This document shows positions 55,057 to 63,231 of a stretch of 64,000 nucleotides of DNA, piece by piece. The number at the start of each line of letters is the position of its first letter. Positions within the stretch are counted from its first letter, which is position 1. The DNA lies in the NCBI RefSeq assembly GCF_015711645.1, contig NZ_JABTEX010000003.1, positions 1,116,001 to 1,180,000 on the forward strand, in the 5' to 3' direction. The notes beneath the pieces were generated by a model. The model saw only the letters and a program-made list of their open reading frames with translations. It did no database searches and was not told the DNA's origin. The stretch is from Planomonospora sp. ID82291 (lineage in GTDB: Bacteria > Actinomycetota > Actinomycetes > Streptosporangiales > Streptosporangiaceae). Made by a program: the position numbers and the translations under genes.

Positions 55057-55695
55057 TCACCCGTGCCGCCCGCGCTGGACGGCGACGGCCCGGATGAGCA
55101 GTTCCAGGCCGAACTCGAACTCGGCCTCGTGGTCGCACGCGCCCAACTCGGCGGCCAGGGAACTGGTCTGGGGGAAGAGCACCGGATCCACCTGCCCGAT
55201 CTCCGCCCGGGAGTGGTGGACCGGGGCGAAGGTCGGGGTCACGCCGACCTCCCGCAGCAGCGAGCCCACGATGTAGGCGATGAACACGCGCAGGACGCGC
55301 ACCGCCTCCTCACCGCCGAACCCGGCGCCGTGCAGCGTGGCCAGCGCCCGCTCGACCGGGAGCAGCCCGGCGGCCGACTGGAGCTGGCGGCTGACCACCA
55401 CCATCGTGCACCGCGGGTAGTGGTGGGCGATCTGCCGGAACGCCCGCGCCTGGATGCGCACCCGCTCGGTCCACTCGGCGTCGGGGTCGTCGGCGAACTC
55501 GATCTGCGACAGCACCGTCTCGGCCACCGCGTCCAGCAGCGCCGCCTTGTTGGGCACGTGGTTGTAGAGCGACATGACGCCCACGCCCAGCTCGCCCGCG
55601 ATCCGGCGCATGGACACCGCGTCGGCGCCCTCCCGCTCGATCAGGGCGATGGCGGCGGCGACGATGCGCGGACGGGACAGCGGCTCGGGCGACAT
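55057..55695 (-). CDS. TetR-family repressor
   Basis: This 212-residue regulator has an HTH (SRPRIVAAAIALIEREGADA, MRRIAGELGVGVMSLYNHV, NKAALLDAV) and a TetR_C-like ligand domain. It is divergent from a diiron-protein gene. The 88-bp gap holds two copies of a 15-bp sequence in exact inverted orientation (55725-55739 and 55756-55770), which fit its operator. The ligand and the reason for controlling the diiron protein are unknown. The ATG at 55695 matches family length. Confidence 0.92.
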   Translation of the reverse strand: MSPEPLSRPRIVAAAIALIEREGADAVSMRRIAGELGVGVMSLYNHVPNKAALLDAVAETVLSQIEFADDPDAEWTERVRIQARAFRQIAHHYPRCTMVVVSRQLQSAAGLLPVERALATLHGAGFGGEEAVRVLRVFIAYIVGSLLREVGVTPTFAPVHHSRAEIGQVDPVLFPQTSSLAAELGACDHEAEFEFGLELLIRAVAVQRGRHG

Positions 55696-55724
55696 GCCCT
55701 CATTCTCTCTCCGCCCATTGACGC

Positions 55725-55770
55725 ACGTACACCGTACGTGCCACGCTCGCGGTATACGTACGGTGTACGT
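55725..55770. promoter_or_regulatory. Inverted pair of 15-bp TetR-type operators
   Basis: ACGTACACCGTACGT (55725-55739) and its exact reverse complement ACGTACGGTGTACGT (55756-55770) lie 16 bp apart between the divergent TetR and diiron genes. Each is also partly palindromic (ACGTAC...GTACGT). The layout fits two repressor dimers controlling both promoters. Confidence 0.8.
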
Positions 55771-55783
55771 CTCTGGAGGCCGC

Positions 55784-56899
55784 ATGTCGACGCACGATCT
55801 CTACACGATCCCGGCCGAGCTCTCCACGTGGGACGTGGAGGCCGCCGGCGCCGCCCGCTTCACCTGGGAGTACGACGACGGCAGGGGCCGCATGCTCGCC
55901 CTCTACCAGAAGGGCAAGGACAAGCAGTGGGACTCCGTCAAGCGCATCGACTGGGGCCTGGAGGTCGATCCGTACAACGTGCTCGGCATCCCCGACACCA
56001 CCATCGCGATCTACGGCACCCCGCTCTGGGAGCGGATGGGCGAGGCGCAGCGCCAGGACGTGCGGCTGCACGGCGCGGCCTGGCAGTTCTCGCAGTTCCT
56101 GCACGGCGAGCAGGGCGCGATGATCTGCTCGGCCCGGATCGTCGAGTCGGTGCCGGACCTCGACTCCAAGTTCTACGCCGCCACCCAGACCATGGACGAG
56201 GCCCGGCACGCCGAGACCTACGCCCGCTTCCTGCAGGAGAAGGTCGGCCTGGCCTATCCCATCAACGAGCACCTCAAGGCGCTGCTGGACAGCACCCTGA
56301 GCGACTCCCGCTGGGACATGCCCTACCTGGGCATGCAGGTGCTCATCGAGGGCCTGGCCCTGGCCGCCTTCGGCGTGATGCGCGACATCACCACCAAGCC
56401 GCTGCCCAAGCAGATCCTCGCCTACGTGATGCAGGACGAGGCCCGCCACGTCGCCTTCGGCCGCATGGCGCTGCGCGACCACTACGCCGGGCTGTCGGAG
56501 ACCGAACTCCGCGAGCGCGAGGACTTCGTCATCGAGGGCTGCTACCTGATGCGCGACCGGCTGCGCGGCAAGGAGACCTGGGAGAACCTCGGCCTGAACC
56601 GCTCGGAGGTGGCCGAGGCCATGGAGTGCGTCGACCGCTCCGAGTACCTACGACTGTTCCGGTCCCTTCTGTTCAGCCGCATCGTCCCCTGCGTCAAGGA
56701 CATCGGCCTGTGGAGTCCCCGCCTGCAGCAGGCCTACGCCGACATGGGCGTGCTGGACATGGCCGGCCAGAGCCTGGAGGCGCTGATGCGGCAGGACGAG
56801 GAGATCGCCGACAAGCTCGACGCCGAGCGCTTCGCCGCCGAGGAGGCCGAGCGCCACGCCGAGGTCGCCGAGACCATCGCCCTCGGCACCGACTCCTGA
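55784..56899 (+). CDS. Ferritin-like diiron protein
   Basis: This 371-residue helical protein has a complete diiron ligand set: E109, E139 and H142 (DEARHAE), then E189, E219 and H222 (DEARHVAFG). The four-helix layout matches ribonucleotide-reductase-like ferritin-fold oxygenases (AurF/R2-like groups). It probably uses iron and oxygen for a hydroxylation or N-oxygenation, or an unassigned redox task. The ATG at 55784 follows TGGAGG. Expression is likely controlled by the divergent TetR protein through operators at 55725-55770. Confidence 0.9.
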   Translation: MSTHDLYTIPAELSTWDVEAAGAARFTWEYDDGRGRMLALYQKGKDKQWDSVKRIDWGLEVDPYNVLGIPDTTIAIYGTPLWERMGEAQRQDVRLHGAAWQFSQFLHGEQGAMICSARIVESVPDLDSKFYAATQTMDEARHAETYARFLQEKVGLAYPINEHLKALLDSTLSDSRWDMPYLGMQVLIEGLALAAFGVMRDITTKPLPKQILAYVMQDEARHVAFGRMALRDHYAGLSETELREREDFVIEGCYLMRDRLRGKETWENLGLNRSEVAEAMECVDRSEYLRLFRSLLFSRIVPCVKDIGLWSPRLQQAYADMGVLDMAGQSLEALMRQDEEIADKLDAERFAAEEAERHAEVAETIALGTDS

Positions 56900-56962
56900 C
56901 CCGGCCGCCGTACGTCCTCCCGCACGGCGTGCGCCGATCGGCGTACGCCGTAAACTTCCGCA

Positions 56963-57574
56963 ATGCTCCCCAAACGTCTGGCGGCGCCCCTGCTGGCCAT
57001 CGTCCTCGTCTCCGGTTGCGGAAGCGGAAGCGGTGAGCTCACCGTGCGGGGAGGAGATCCCGTCCCGGCTCCCGCCGAGGACGTGCAAGGACGCTGGTGG
57101 ACCTGGGCATCGTCGGAGCCCGAGGAGACCAATCCGGTGGCGGACCCCACCGGGCGGTTCTGCGACCGGAACCAGCCGGAGGACGTCTGGTTCCTGGCTG
57201 GGACCTTCGGCGGCACGGTCAAACGGACGTGCGGCGTCCCCGCCGACAGGCCCATCGTGGTCCCGCTGGTGAACCTGGTCGCCGACCGGGCGTCCTGCAC
57301 GTCGTTCATGGCGACGGCCGAGGGGTCGGCGACCCTCGACGGGAACGAGATCGCGCCCGAGCGTCTCGAGCGCGACGGCGTCTCCGTGACCGGGGTCGAG
57401 GGGAACCCCCTGACGGGGGCGTCCGGCAGCCAGGACTACTACGCCTGCGGCCTGTGGGTGCGGCTGCCGCCGCTGGAACCCGGCGAGCATACGCTGGTCG
57501 TCCGTGGCTCCTCGGAGGACTTCGAGGTAGGCGTCGACTACACGATCACCGTGGGAACCGCGCCTCGGGCATGA
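56963..57574 (+). CDS. Hypothetical lipoprotein
   Basis: This 203-residue protein has a lipoprotein signal (LLAIVLVSGC) and a beta-rich mature region with four further cysteines that may form disulfides (FCDRNQP, RTCGV, ASCTSF, YACGL). It contains RWWTWASSEPEETNPVADPTG. I do not recognise the family. It follows the diiron gene by 63 bp on the same strand and may share its transcript. It is expected on the outer face of the membrane. Confidence 0.82.
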   Translation: MLPKRLAAPLLAIVLVSGCGSGSGELTVRGGDPVPAPAEDVQGRWWTWASSEPEETNPVADPTGRFCDRNQPEDVWFLAGTFGGTVKRTCGVPADRPIVVPLVNLVADRASCTSFMATAEGSATLDGNEIAPERLERDGVSVTGVEGNPLTGASGSQDYYACGLWVRLPPLEPGEHTLVVRGSSEDFEVGVDYTITVGTAPRA

Positions 57575-57708
57575 GGGGCCCGCGTCCCCGTCACCTCGTC
57601 GGGCGCGGGCCGCCACCACGGCGGCCGTCCCTGCGGGAAAGGTCCGGCACGGAGATTCCGGCGTCCTACGGCCTTGCCGGAGAGCCGGATCGGGCGTACC
57701 GTCCGGCC

Positions 57709-58005
57709 ATGACCGTCGTACACCATCGGTCTCGTACGGCGTGGGACGCCGCACGCGCGTTCGTCGCCGCGGCGGACTGCGACGTCTACTGGTGGCTCAC
57801 CGACGCGGTGGCGCACCACCTCGGCGCCGCCTACCGGCAGGCTCTGACCGAGACGCGCCTGCGCCTGCAGCGGCGGGAGGACGCGGTGTCCGCCGAGGCG
57901 GGGGCCTGGCGGGCGCGTCTGGAGGAGCTGCTCCAGGACCGTCCCGACCTCGCTCCCGTCCTCCGGCGGCTGGCCGCGGAGACCGCCGGGCGACTGCCCC
58001 GCTGA
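57709..58005 (+). CDS. Small hypothetical helical protein
   Basis: This 98-residue Arg/Ala-rich protein has DVYWWLTDAVAHHLGAAY and then a long helix region (RLRLQRREDAVSAEAGAW, LLQDRPDLAPVLRRLAAE). I see no motif that names a function. The ATG at 57709 gives a compact start; the ribosome site is weak. It ends convergently with the dehalogenase-like gene. Confidence 0.65.
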   Translation: MTVVHHRSRTAWDAARAFVAAADCDVYWWLTDAVAHHLGAAYRQALTETRLRLQRREDAVSAEAGAWRARLEELLQDRPDLAPVLRRLAAETAGRLPR

Positions 58006-58095
58006 GCCCGTCGCCCTGCTGAGCCCTTCCCCGCCCCACCGGGTCCGGACCTCCTGGCCGGACCGGCGGGACAGACCGGTGAAGGCGCGCCGCGG

Positions 58096-58980
58096 TCACC
58101 GCGCGGATCCCGGCGGGCCGGGCTCCCCGAAGAAGGCGCGCAGTTCGGCGGCGAGCTGTTCCGGGGCCTCCTCCGCCATGTGGTGTCCGCTCTCGACGGC
58201 ACCGCCCCGCAGGTCGTCGGCCCAGTCGCGCCAGACCGCGAGCACGTCGCCGTAGAGGTCCTCCATGTCGTCCCGGGTCGACCAGAGCACGAGGAGGGGG
58301 CAGCCGATCCGGCGGCCCGCGGCACGGTCGGCGTCGTCCGCGGCCCGGTCCACGCCGAGCCCCGCCCGGTAGTCCTCGCACATGGCGTGCACGGTCCGCG
58401 GGTCGTGGATCGCCCGGCGCACGTCGGCGTAGGCCTCCTCGCCCATCGCCCGCGGGTCCAGCCGGTACCAGGCGTCGGGATCGGCGTTGATCACGCGCTC
58501 GGCGGGCTTCTCCTCCTGCCCGAGGAAGAACCAGTGCCACCAGCGCCTCGCGAACGTCGCGTCGCAGCGGGCCAGCGCCTCGCCGATCGGCACCGCGTCG
58601 AGCACCGCGGCGCGGGTCACGGCCGACGGGTGGTCCAGGGCCAGGCGCTGGGCCACGTAGGCGCCCCTGTCGTGCCCGGCGACCGCGAAGCGCTCGTGGC
58701 CGAGGGCGCGCATCAGCGCCGCGCAGTCGCGGGCCATGGCCCGCTTGGAGTAGGTCTCGTGGCCGGGGGTGCCGGGCGGTTTGGACGACTGCCCGTAGCC
58801 GCGCAGGTCGGGGCAGACGACGGTGAAGCCGGTGGCCAGCAGCGGCGCGACGCGGTGCCAGGTGGCGTGCGTGCGGGGGTGGCCGTGCAGGAGCAGCACG
58901 GGCGGCCCGGAGCCGCCGTGCCGCACCCGCAGTTCCGCCTCTCCCACGTCGACGCGCTCGTCGGTGAAATCCTCGAACAT
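58096..58980 (-). CDS. Haloacetate dehalogenase-like alpha/beta hydrolase
   Basis: This 294-residue hydrolase has HGHPRTHATWHRVAP, PDLRGYGQSSKP, the nucleophile aspartate D104 in AGHDRGAYVAQRLALDHP, and the histidine in SGHHMAEEAPE. An Asp nucleophile in this context is the mark of haloalkane/fluoroacetate dehalogenases and epoxide hydrolases; the LALDHP stretch favours the fluoroacetate-dehalogenase group. The physiological substrate is unknown. The ATG at 58980 follows family alignment. Confidence 0.88.
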   Translation of the reverse strand: MFEDFTDERVDVGEAELRVRHGGSGPPVLLLHGHPRTHATWHRVAPLLATGFTVVCPDLRGYGQSSKPPGTPGHETYSKRAMARDCAALMRALGHERFAVAGHDRGAYVAQRLALDHPSAVTRAAVLDAVPIGEALARCDATFARRWWHWFFLGQEEKPAERVINADPDAWYRLDPRAMGEEAYADVRRAIHDPRTVHAMCEDYRAGLGVDRAADDADRAAGRRIGCPLLVLWSTRDDMEDLYGDVLAVWRDWADDLRGGAVESGHHMAEEAPEQLAAELRAFFGEPGPPGSAR

Positions 58981-59126
58981 CCCGTCCGCACTGCCCCGGC
59001 TCCGGCCGTTCAATGCAGCAGACCAGGATGTCCGGCGGACCCGGTCCTTCGGTACGGCGGACCCGGATGCCCGGCGCCGGCCCGCGATCCGTCCCGGCCG
59101 AGACGGCCGAGACGGCTGGGAGGCGC

Positions 59127-59513
59127 CTACCGGGACAGGACGAAGACGGCGGAGGCGGCGACCGCGGTGAGGGCGCCCAGCCAGGCCAGGACCGCGTCGG
59201 CGCGCTCGTCCAGGAGGCGGCCCCCGTGGAGGGCGTCCTGGACCCGCTGGTAGCGCACGCCGGTGCGGGCCAGCAGCGCGGCCCCGCACAGGGCCGTCAG
59301 GGCGAAGGGCGCGGCCACCAGCGGGGACGCTCCGGCGCGCAGGGCCATCCCGCCCATCCCCAGCCCGCCGGCGGCCAGCATGGCCGCGGTACGGACCCAG
59401 GCCAGCCGGGTCCGCTCGCTCTGCAGGCCCTCGTCCCAGAGGTCGGTCACCGCCCGCCCCCCGGCCCGGTCACCGCCCCGTCCGGCGGGGCGCACGCCCT
59501 TCTTCTCCGGCAT
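59127..59513 (-). CDS. DUF202 membrane protein (first of tandem pair)
   Basis: This 128-residue membrane protein has the DUF202 core (GLQSERTRLAWVRTAAMLAAGG) and three hydrophobic segments. It starts 6 bp after the second DUF202 gene, so they form a pair, probably a heteromeric complex. The N-terminal Arg/Gly-rich extension of about 20 residues could reflect an upstream start choice; GTG 59450 is an alternative. The function of the family is not established. Confidence 0.85.
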   Translation of the reverse strand: MPEKKGVRPAGRGGDRAGGRAVTDLWDEGLQSERTRLAWVRTAAMLAAGGLGMGGMALRAGASPLVAAPFALTALCGAALLARTGVRYQRVQDALHGGRLLDERADAVLAWLGALTAVAASAVFVLSR

Positions 59514-59519
59514 CCGGTC

Positions 59520-59861
59520 TCACCTGGCCGTCAGGATCAGAACGAGCGCGAGCACGGCCACGGCCGCCACGCCGTACCCGAAGAGCGCGGCGAGGGCGGG
59601 CGGCGGGAGGGGCGCGGAGGTGCGCAGGGCGTGCTGGACCCGGCGCCAGCGCGGGTAGGCCATGGCCGCGGCCAGCGCCGACAGGGACACCAGGACGACC
59701 GCGAGCAGCGTCCGCATCCAGGGCACGAAGACGTCCGGCGAGACGGCCGCCATGGCGACGCCGCCCGCGGTCAGCGCGAGCGAGGTGCTCAGCCAGGTCA
59801 GGAAGGTGCGTTCGTTGGCCAGCGTGAACCGGGGATCCGGTTCCTTCCCGGGGATCTCCAT
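59520..59861 (-). CDS. DUF202/YidH-family membrane protein
   Basis: This 113-residue membrane protein has PRFTLANERTFLTWLSTSLAL at its start, the YidH/DUF202 mark, and three hydrophobic segments. It is directly upstream of the second DUF202 gene (6-bp gap). Paired DUF202 genes are common in actinomycetes. The ATG at 59861 lies after a weak purine site; a promoter is likely in the 82-bp gap before it. Confidence 0.9.
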   Translation of the reverse strand: MEIPGKEPDPRFTLANERTFLTWLSTSLALTAGGVAMAAVSPDVFVPWMRTLLAVVLVSLSALAAAMAYPRWRRVQHALRTSAPLPPPALAALFGYGVAAVAVLALVLILTAR

Positions 59862-59943
59862 GGGGCCGACGCTATTTCAGCGACATTTCCCCTAGAGAAG
59901 CCGGGATTGCTCCCTTGGGGATGCCGGGACCACCCGGGGAGCC

Positions 59944-60342
59944 TCAGCAGGCGTTGGTGAGCTGCTCGGCCCACTTCACGCCGTCGGCGGCGACCTTCTG
60001 CGCCGCGTCGACCGCGTCGTTGGCGTTCTGCACGTTGATGGCCTCCAGGCTGCCCGCCACGCCGTCGGCCGCCTCCTTGAGGGAGGTGTTGGCGGCCTTG
60101 TCGGCCACGTCGCCCAGCTTGGCGGCCCCGTCGTTCAGCGCCTTCTCCATCCCCGCGGGGTCGTTGAGCAGGCCGGTGACCTTCGCCATGGTGTCGGTGA
60201 CGATGCCCGCGGCCTGGATGCACTGCTGGGCCCGGTCGACGCCCTCACTCACCTGCTGGATCTCGGAGCACCCGGTGGTCAGCAGTGCGGCGGCCAGGGC
60301 GGAGGCGGCGAGGGAGACGGTCCGTCGCGGAAGGGCTCTCAT
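59944..60342 (-). CDS. Small hypothetical lipoprotein, helical
   Basis: This 132-residue protein has a signal and lipobox (LLTTGC) and a mature helical domain rich in Ala/Asp/Val (VDRAQQCIQAAGIVTDTM, AINVQNANDAVDAAQKVA). The C terminus is LTNAC, so a disulfide is possible between the two mature cysteines other than the lipid-bound one. I do not recognise the family. It is divergent from the UBP-finger gene across 113 bp. Confidence 0.82.
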   Translation of the reverse strand: MRALPRRTVSLAASALAAALLTTGCSEIQQVSEGVDRAQQCIQAAGIVTDTMAKVTGLLNDPAGMEKALNDGAAKLGDVADKAANTSLKEAADGVAGSLEAINVQNANDAVDAAQKVAADGVKWAEQLTNAC

Positions 60343-60455
60343 GTCCCGACTCTACCCAACAGGTGGTACGGCGCGGCGGGCCCGCGACGGCCCGCCTCCG
60401 TGCGGCGGGCCGCACCGCCCGTACGATGATCGTGACACCACCGAGGGGGACGACC

Positions 60456-60713
60456 ATGCCGACCTGCCAGCATCTCACCGAGGCCCAGGACCCGCCCGCG
60501 CGCACACCGGAGGGCTGCGAGGAGTGCCTCGCCGCCGGGAGCGGCTGGGTGCACCTGCGCCGCTGCCTGGCCTGCGGCCACGTCGGCTGCTGCGACTCCT
60601 CGCCGGGCAGGCACGCCACCGCCCACTTCCAGCAGGCCGCCCACCCGGTCATCTCCTCGTTCGAGCCGGGCGAGACCTGGCGCTGGTGCTACGTCGACCA
60701 GATCATCGGCTGA
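60456..60713 (+). CDS. UBP-type zinc-finger protein
   Basis: This 85-residue protein is essentially one UBP-type zinc finger: CQHL, CEECLAAGSGWVHLRRCLACGHVGCCDSS, GRHATAHF, HPVISSFEPGETWRWCYVDQ. Eukaryotic forms bind ubiquitin tails; free-standing bacterial versions are common in actinomycetes and have no settled role. The ATG at 60456 follows GAGGGGG. It stands before the XRE-cupin gene but is separated by 150 bp with its own operator, so it may be a separate unit. Confidence 0.93.
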   Translation: MPTCQHLTEAQDPPARTPEGCEECLAAGSGWVHLRRCLACGHVGCCDSSPGRHATAHFQQAAHPVISSFEPGETWRWCYVDQIIG

Positions 60714-60828
60714 GCCCGGCGCCCTTCCGCCCTCGGTGGAGGGATCGGACGGGCGGAGTCCGCCGGACCCGCCGGTGGAGCGGGCGACCGTCCATCGGGC
60801 GGACCCGTCGGACCCGCCGGACGTTCAC

Positions 60829-60842
60829 GCAACCCGGGTTGC
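60829..60842. promoter_or_regulatory. Perfect 14-bp palindrome upstream of XRE-cupin gene
   Basis: GCAACCCGGGTTGC ends 22 bp before the GTG of the XRE-cupin gene. It is a perfect palindrome in a spot expected for an autoregulatory operator. Confidence 0.6.
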
Positions 60843-60863
60843 CGGCATGGCAAACTGGCGGAC

Positions 60864-61454
60864 GTGGACGACGACCTCGACCAGACGCTCGGCGCGGTCG
60901 GACCCCGGCTGCGCGCGCTGCGCCGGCAGCGCGAGACCACGCTGGCCGATCTGTCGGCGGTGACCGGCGTCTCGGTGAGCACCCTGTCCCGGCTGGAGTC
61001 CGGCGCCCGCCGGCCGACCCTGGAGCTCCTGCTCCCCCTGGCCAAGGCGCACGGCGTCACGCTCGACGAGCTCGTCGGGGCCCCGCCCACCGGCGATCCG
61101 CGCATCCACCTGCGCCCGGTCACCCGCTACGGCATGACCATGGTCCCCCTGACCCGCAGGGCCGGCGGCATCCAGGCGTACAAGATCGTGATCCCGGGCG
61201 GCAGTCCGCGAAGGGAACCCGATCCGCAGACCCACGAGGGCTACGAGTGGCTCTACATCCTCAACGGCCGGCTCCGGGTCGTCCTGGGCGAGCAGGACCT
61301 GGTCCTCTTCCCCGGTGAGGCGGCCGAGTTCGACACCCGCGTCCCGCACTGGTTCGGCGCGGCCGACGCCGAACCGGTCGAGTTCCTCAGCCTGTTCGGC
61401 GCGCAGGGCGAACGCGCGCACCTGCGCGCCCGCCCCAGGAGGGACGGGGAGTGA
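60864..61454 (+). CDS. XRE-family regulator with cupin domain
   Basis: This 196-residue regulator has an HTH (LRALRRQRETTLADLSAVTG, STLSRLESGARRPTLE) and a C-terminal cupin (QTHEGYEWLYILNGRLRVVL, FPGEAAEFDTRVPHWFGAA) that would bind a small ligand. Such HTH-cupin proteins often control nearby metabolic or transporter genes. The GTG start at 60864 fits the HTH alignment. The palindrome at 60829-60842 is the likely operator. No obvious target gene other than itself is adjacent. Confidence 0.93.
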   Translation: MDDDLDQTLGAVGPRLRALRRQRETTLADLSAVTGVSVSTLSRLESGARRPTLELLLPLAKAHGVTLDELVGAPPTGDPRIHLRPVTRYGMTMVPLTRRAGGIQAYKIVIPGGSPRREPDPQTHEGYEWLYILNGRLRVVLGEQDLVLFPGEAAEFDTRVPHWFGAADAEPVEFLSLFGAQGERAHLRARPRRDGE

Positions 61455-61501
61455 TCCCGGGCACCCGGTGTTCCGGAGGACGGCCCGGGTGACCGGCCGG
61501 A

Positions 61502-61562
61502 ACCGGCGGGAGGACGGGACCGGCGGGAGGACGGGACCGGCGGGAGGACGGGACCGGCGGGA
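61502..61562. repeat. 17-bp tandem repeat between convergent genes
   Basis: About three and a half copies of a 17-bp unit (ACCGGCGGGAGGACGGG) fill the gap between the XRE-cupin and antiporter stop codons. The unit is not a multiple of three and lies outside genes. Confidence 0.85.
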
Positions 61563-61569
61563 AGGCCGG

Positions 61570-63153
61570 TCAGTCGCGCTCCAGGGTGGCCTCTTCGAAG
61601 TCGAGCTCGTGCATGACCCGGCGGAGCACCTCGTCGTCGATGCGGCGCTCGTCGCGGAAGCGTACGAACACCTCGCGCTCGGCGGCCAGCATCTCCCTGC
61701 GCAGCCGCCGGTAGACGGTGCTGGGCGTGTCCTCACCGCCCGGACCCGTGCCTCCGCCCAGGCGCTCCCAGGCGCTCAGGGTACGGCGCTCGGCCCGCAG
61801 CCTGAGCTGCTCGACGACCTCCCGGTGGACGTCGGCGACCCCGTCGGCCACCAACCCGTCCAGCCGGGCGAGGGCGGCCGCGGCCGCCGCCTGCTGCGCG
61901 GCCGCCTCCGCCAGGTCGTCGGCGAAGGCCTCCCGCTCGTTGGAGACCCTCAGCCGCCGGATCAGCGAGGGGAACGACAACCCCTGGAGCAGGAGCGTGC
62001 CGATCACCACCGTGAAGGTGAGGAACAGCAGCGTGGGCCGCTCGGGGAAGTCCTCCGGGACGGCGAAGGCCGCCGCGAGGGAGACCACCCCCCGCATCCC
62101 GGCCCAGCCGATGATCGTGATGTGCTGCCAGGAGGGCGCCTCGGGCTCGCGGCGGCGGACTCCCGGGGACAGGAGCCTCGGCAGGTAGGCGGCGGGCACG
62201 ATCCAGACCGCCCGGACCAGCACCGCGGCGGCGAACACGGCCAGCGCCATGCCGACCGGCTCCATCGGCTCGGACCAGTCGAGCGCGCTGACGATCGGCC
62301 ACATCTGCAGGCCGATCAGTGCGAAGACGATCGACTCCAGGAAGAAGTCCATGATCTTCCACACCGCGTCGGACAACAGGCGGGTACCGAAGCCGCTCCG
62401 CGGCAGGCGGTGGCCGATGAAGAGGCCGACGACGACCACCGCGACCACGCCGGAGGTGTGCGCGAGCTCGGCCGCGAGGTAGACGCCGAAGGGGATGAGC
62501 AGCATGACGGTGTTCTCGACGAGCGCGTCCCCGAGCGCCCCGAGGACCTTCGACAGCAGCCACGCGAGCACCAGGCCGATCACCACGCCGCCCACCGCCG
62601 CGTAGACGAACTGGCCGACCGCGCCCAGCCAGGTGATGCCCTGCCCCAGCGCGGCGGCGACCGCCACCCGGTAGGCGGTGAGCGCGGTGGCGTCGTTGAA
62701 CAGGCTCTCCCCCACCAGGATCGTGATCACCTTGCGGGGCAGTCCCAGCCTGCGGGCCACCGCGACCGCGGCGACCGCGTCGGGCGGCGCCACGATCGCC
62801 CCCAGCGCGAAGGCCGCCGCCGGCGGCAGGGCGGGCAGGAGCAGATGGACGACCCAGCCGATGACCAGTGTGCTGAACAGCACCAGCCCCACCGAGAGCA
62901 GCGCGACCGGTCTGCGGACGGCCTTGAGCCCCAGGTAGGAACTGTCGATCGCGGCGGAGTAGAGCAGCGGCGGCAGGAAGACCAGCAGGACGACCTCAGG
63001 ATCGAGCGTGTACTCCGGCACGAACGGTGAGAGCGCCAGCCCGGCCAGGACCAGCAGCAGCGGCGCGGGCCACCCCCGGCGCCGGGACACGGCGGCCACC
63101 GCAATCGCGGCGACCGGCACGACCAGCATCTGCAGCGCGACCGTCTGGTCCAT
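61570..63153 (-). CDS. Na+/H+ antiporter (CPA1 family)
   Basis: This 527-residue membrane protein has about 12 hydrophobic segments and the CPA1 motifs FLPPLLYSAAID, APPDAVAAVAVARRLGLP and GESLFNDATAL, with the transport Asp in FND. A C-terminal cytoplasmic tail of about 120 residues is charged and helical (RRLRREMLAAEREVFVRF). It would exchange Na+ or K+ for protons in pH and salt balance. The ATG at 63153 gives the expected N terminus. Confidence 0.94.
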   Translation of the reverse strand: MDQTVALQMLVVPVAAIAVAAVSRRRGWPAPLLLVLAGLALSPFVPEYTLDPEVVLLVFLPPLLYSAAIDSSYLGLKAVRRPVALLSVGLVLFSTLVIGWVVHLLLPALPPAAAFALGAIVAPPDAVAAVAVARRLGLPRKVITILVGESLFNDATALTAYRVAVAAALGQGITWLGAVGQFVYAAVGGVVIGLVLAWLLSKVLGALGDALVENTVMLLIPFGVYLAAELAHTSGVVAVVVVGLFIGHRLPRSGFGTRLLSDAVWKIMDFFLESIVFALIGLQMWPIVSALDWSEPMEPVGMALAVFAAAVLVRAVWIVPAAYLPRLLSPGVRRREPEAPSWQHITIIGWAGMRGVVSLAAAFAVPEDFPERPTLLFLTFTVVIGTLLLQGLSFPSLIRRLRVSNEREAFADDLAEAAAQQAAAAAALARLDGLVADGVADVHREVVEQLRLRAERRTLSAWERLGGGTGPGGEDTPSTVYRRLRREMLAAEREVFVRFRDERRIDDEVLRRVMHELDFEEATLERD

Positions 63154-63231
63154 CCCACCCCGTCCATCCCAAGACCCGGGAAGGGATCCTAACCTCCCGG
63201 TCCCCGCCGCCGGCGGGCCGGGAGGCGCACC

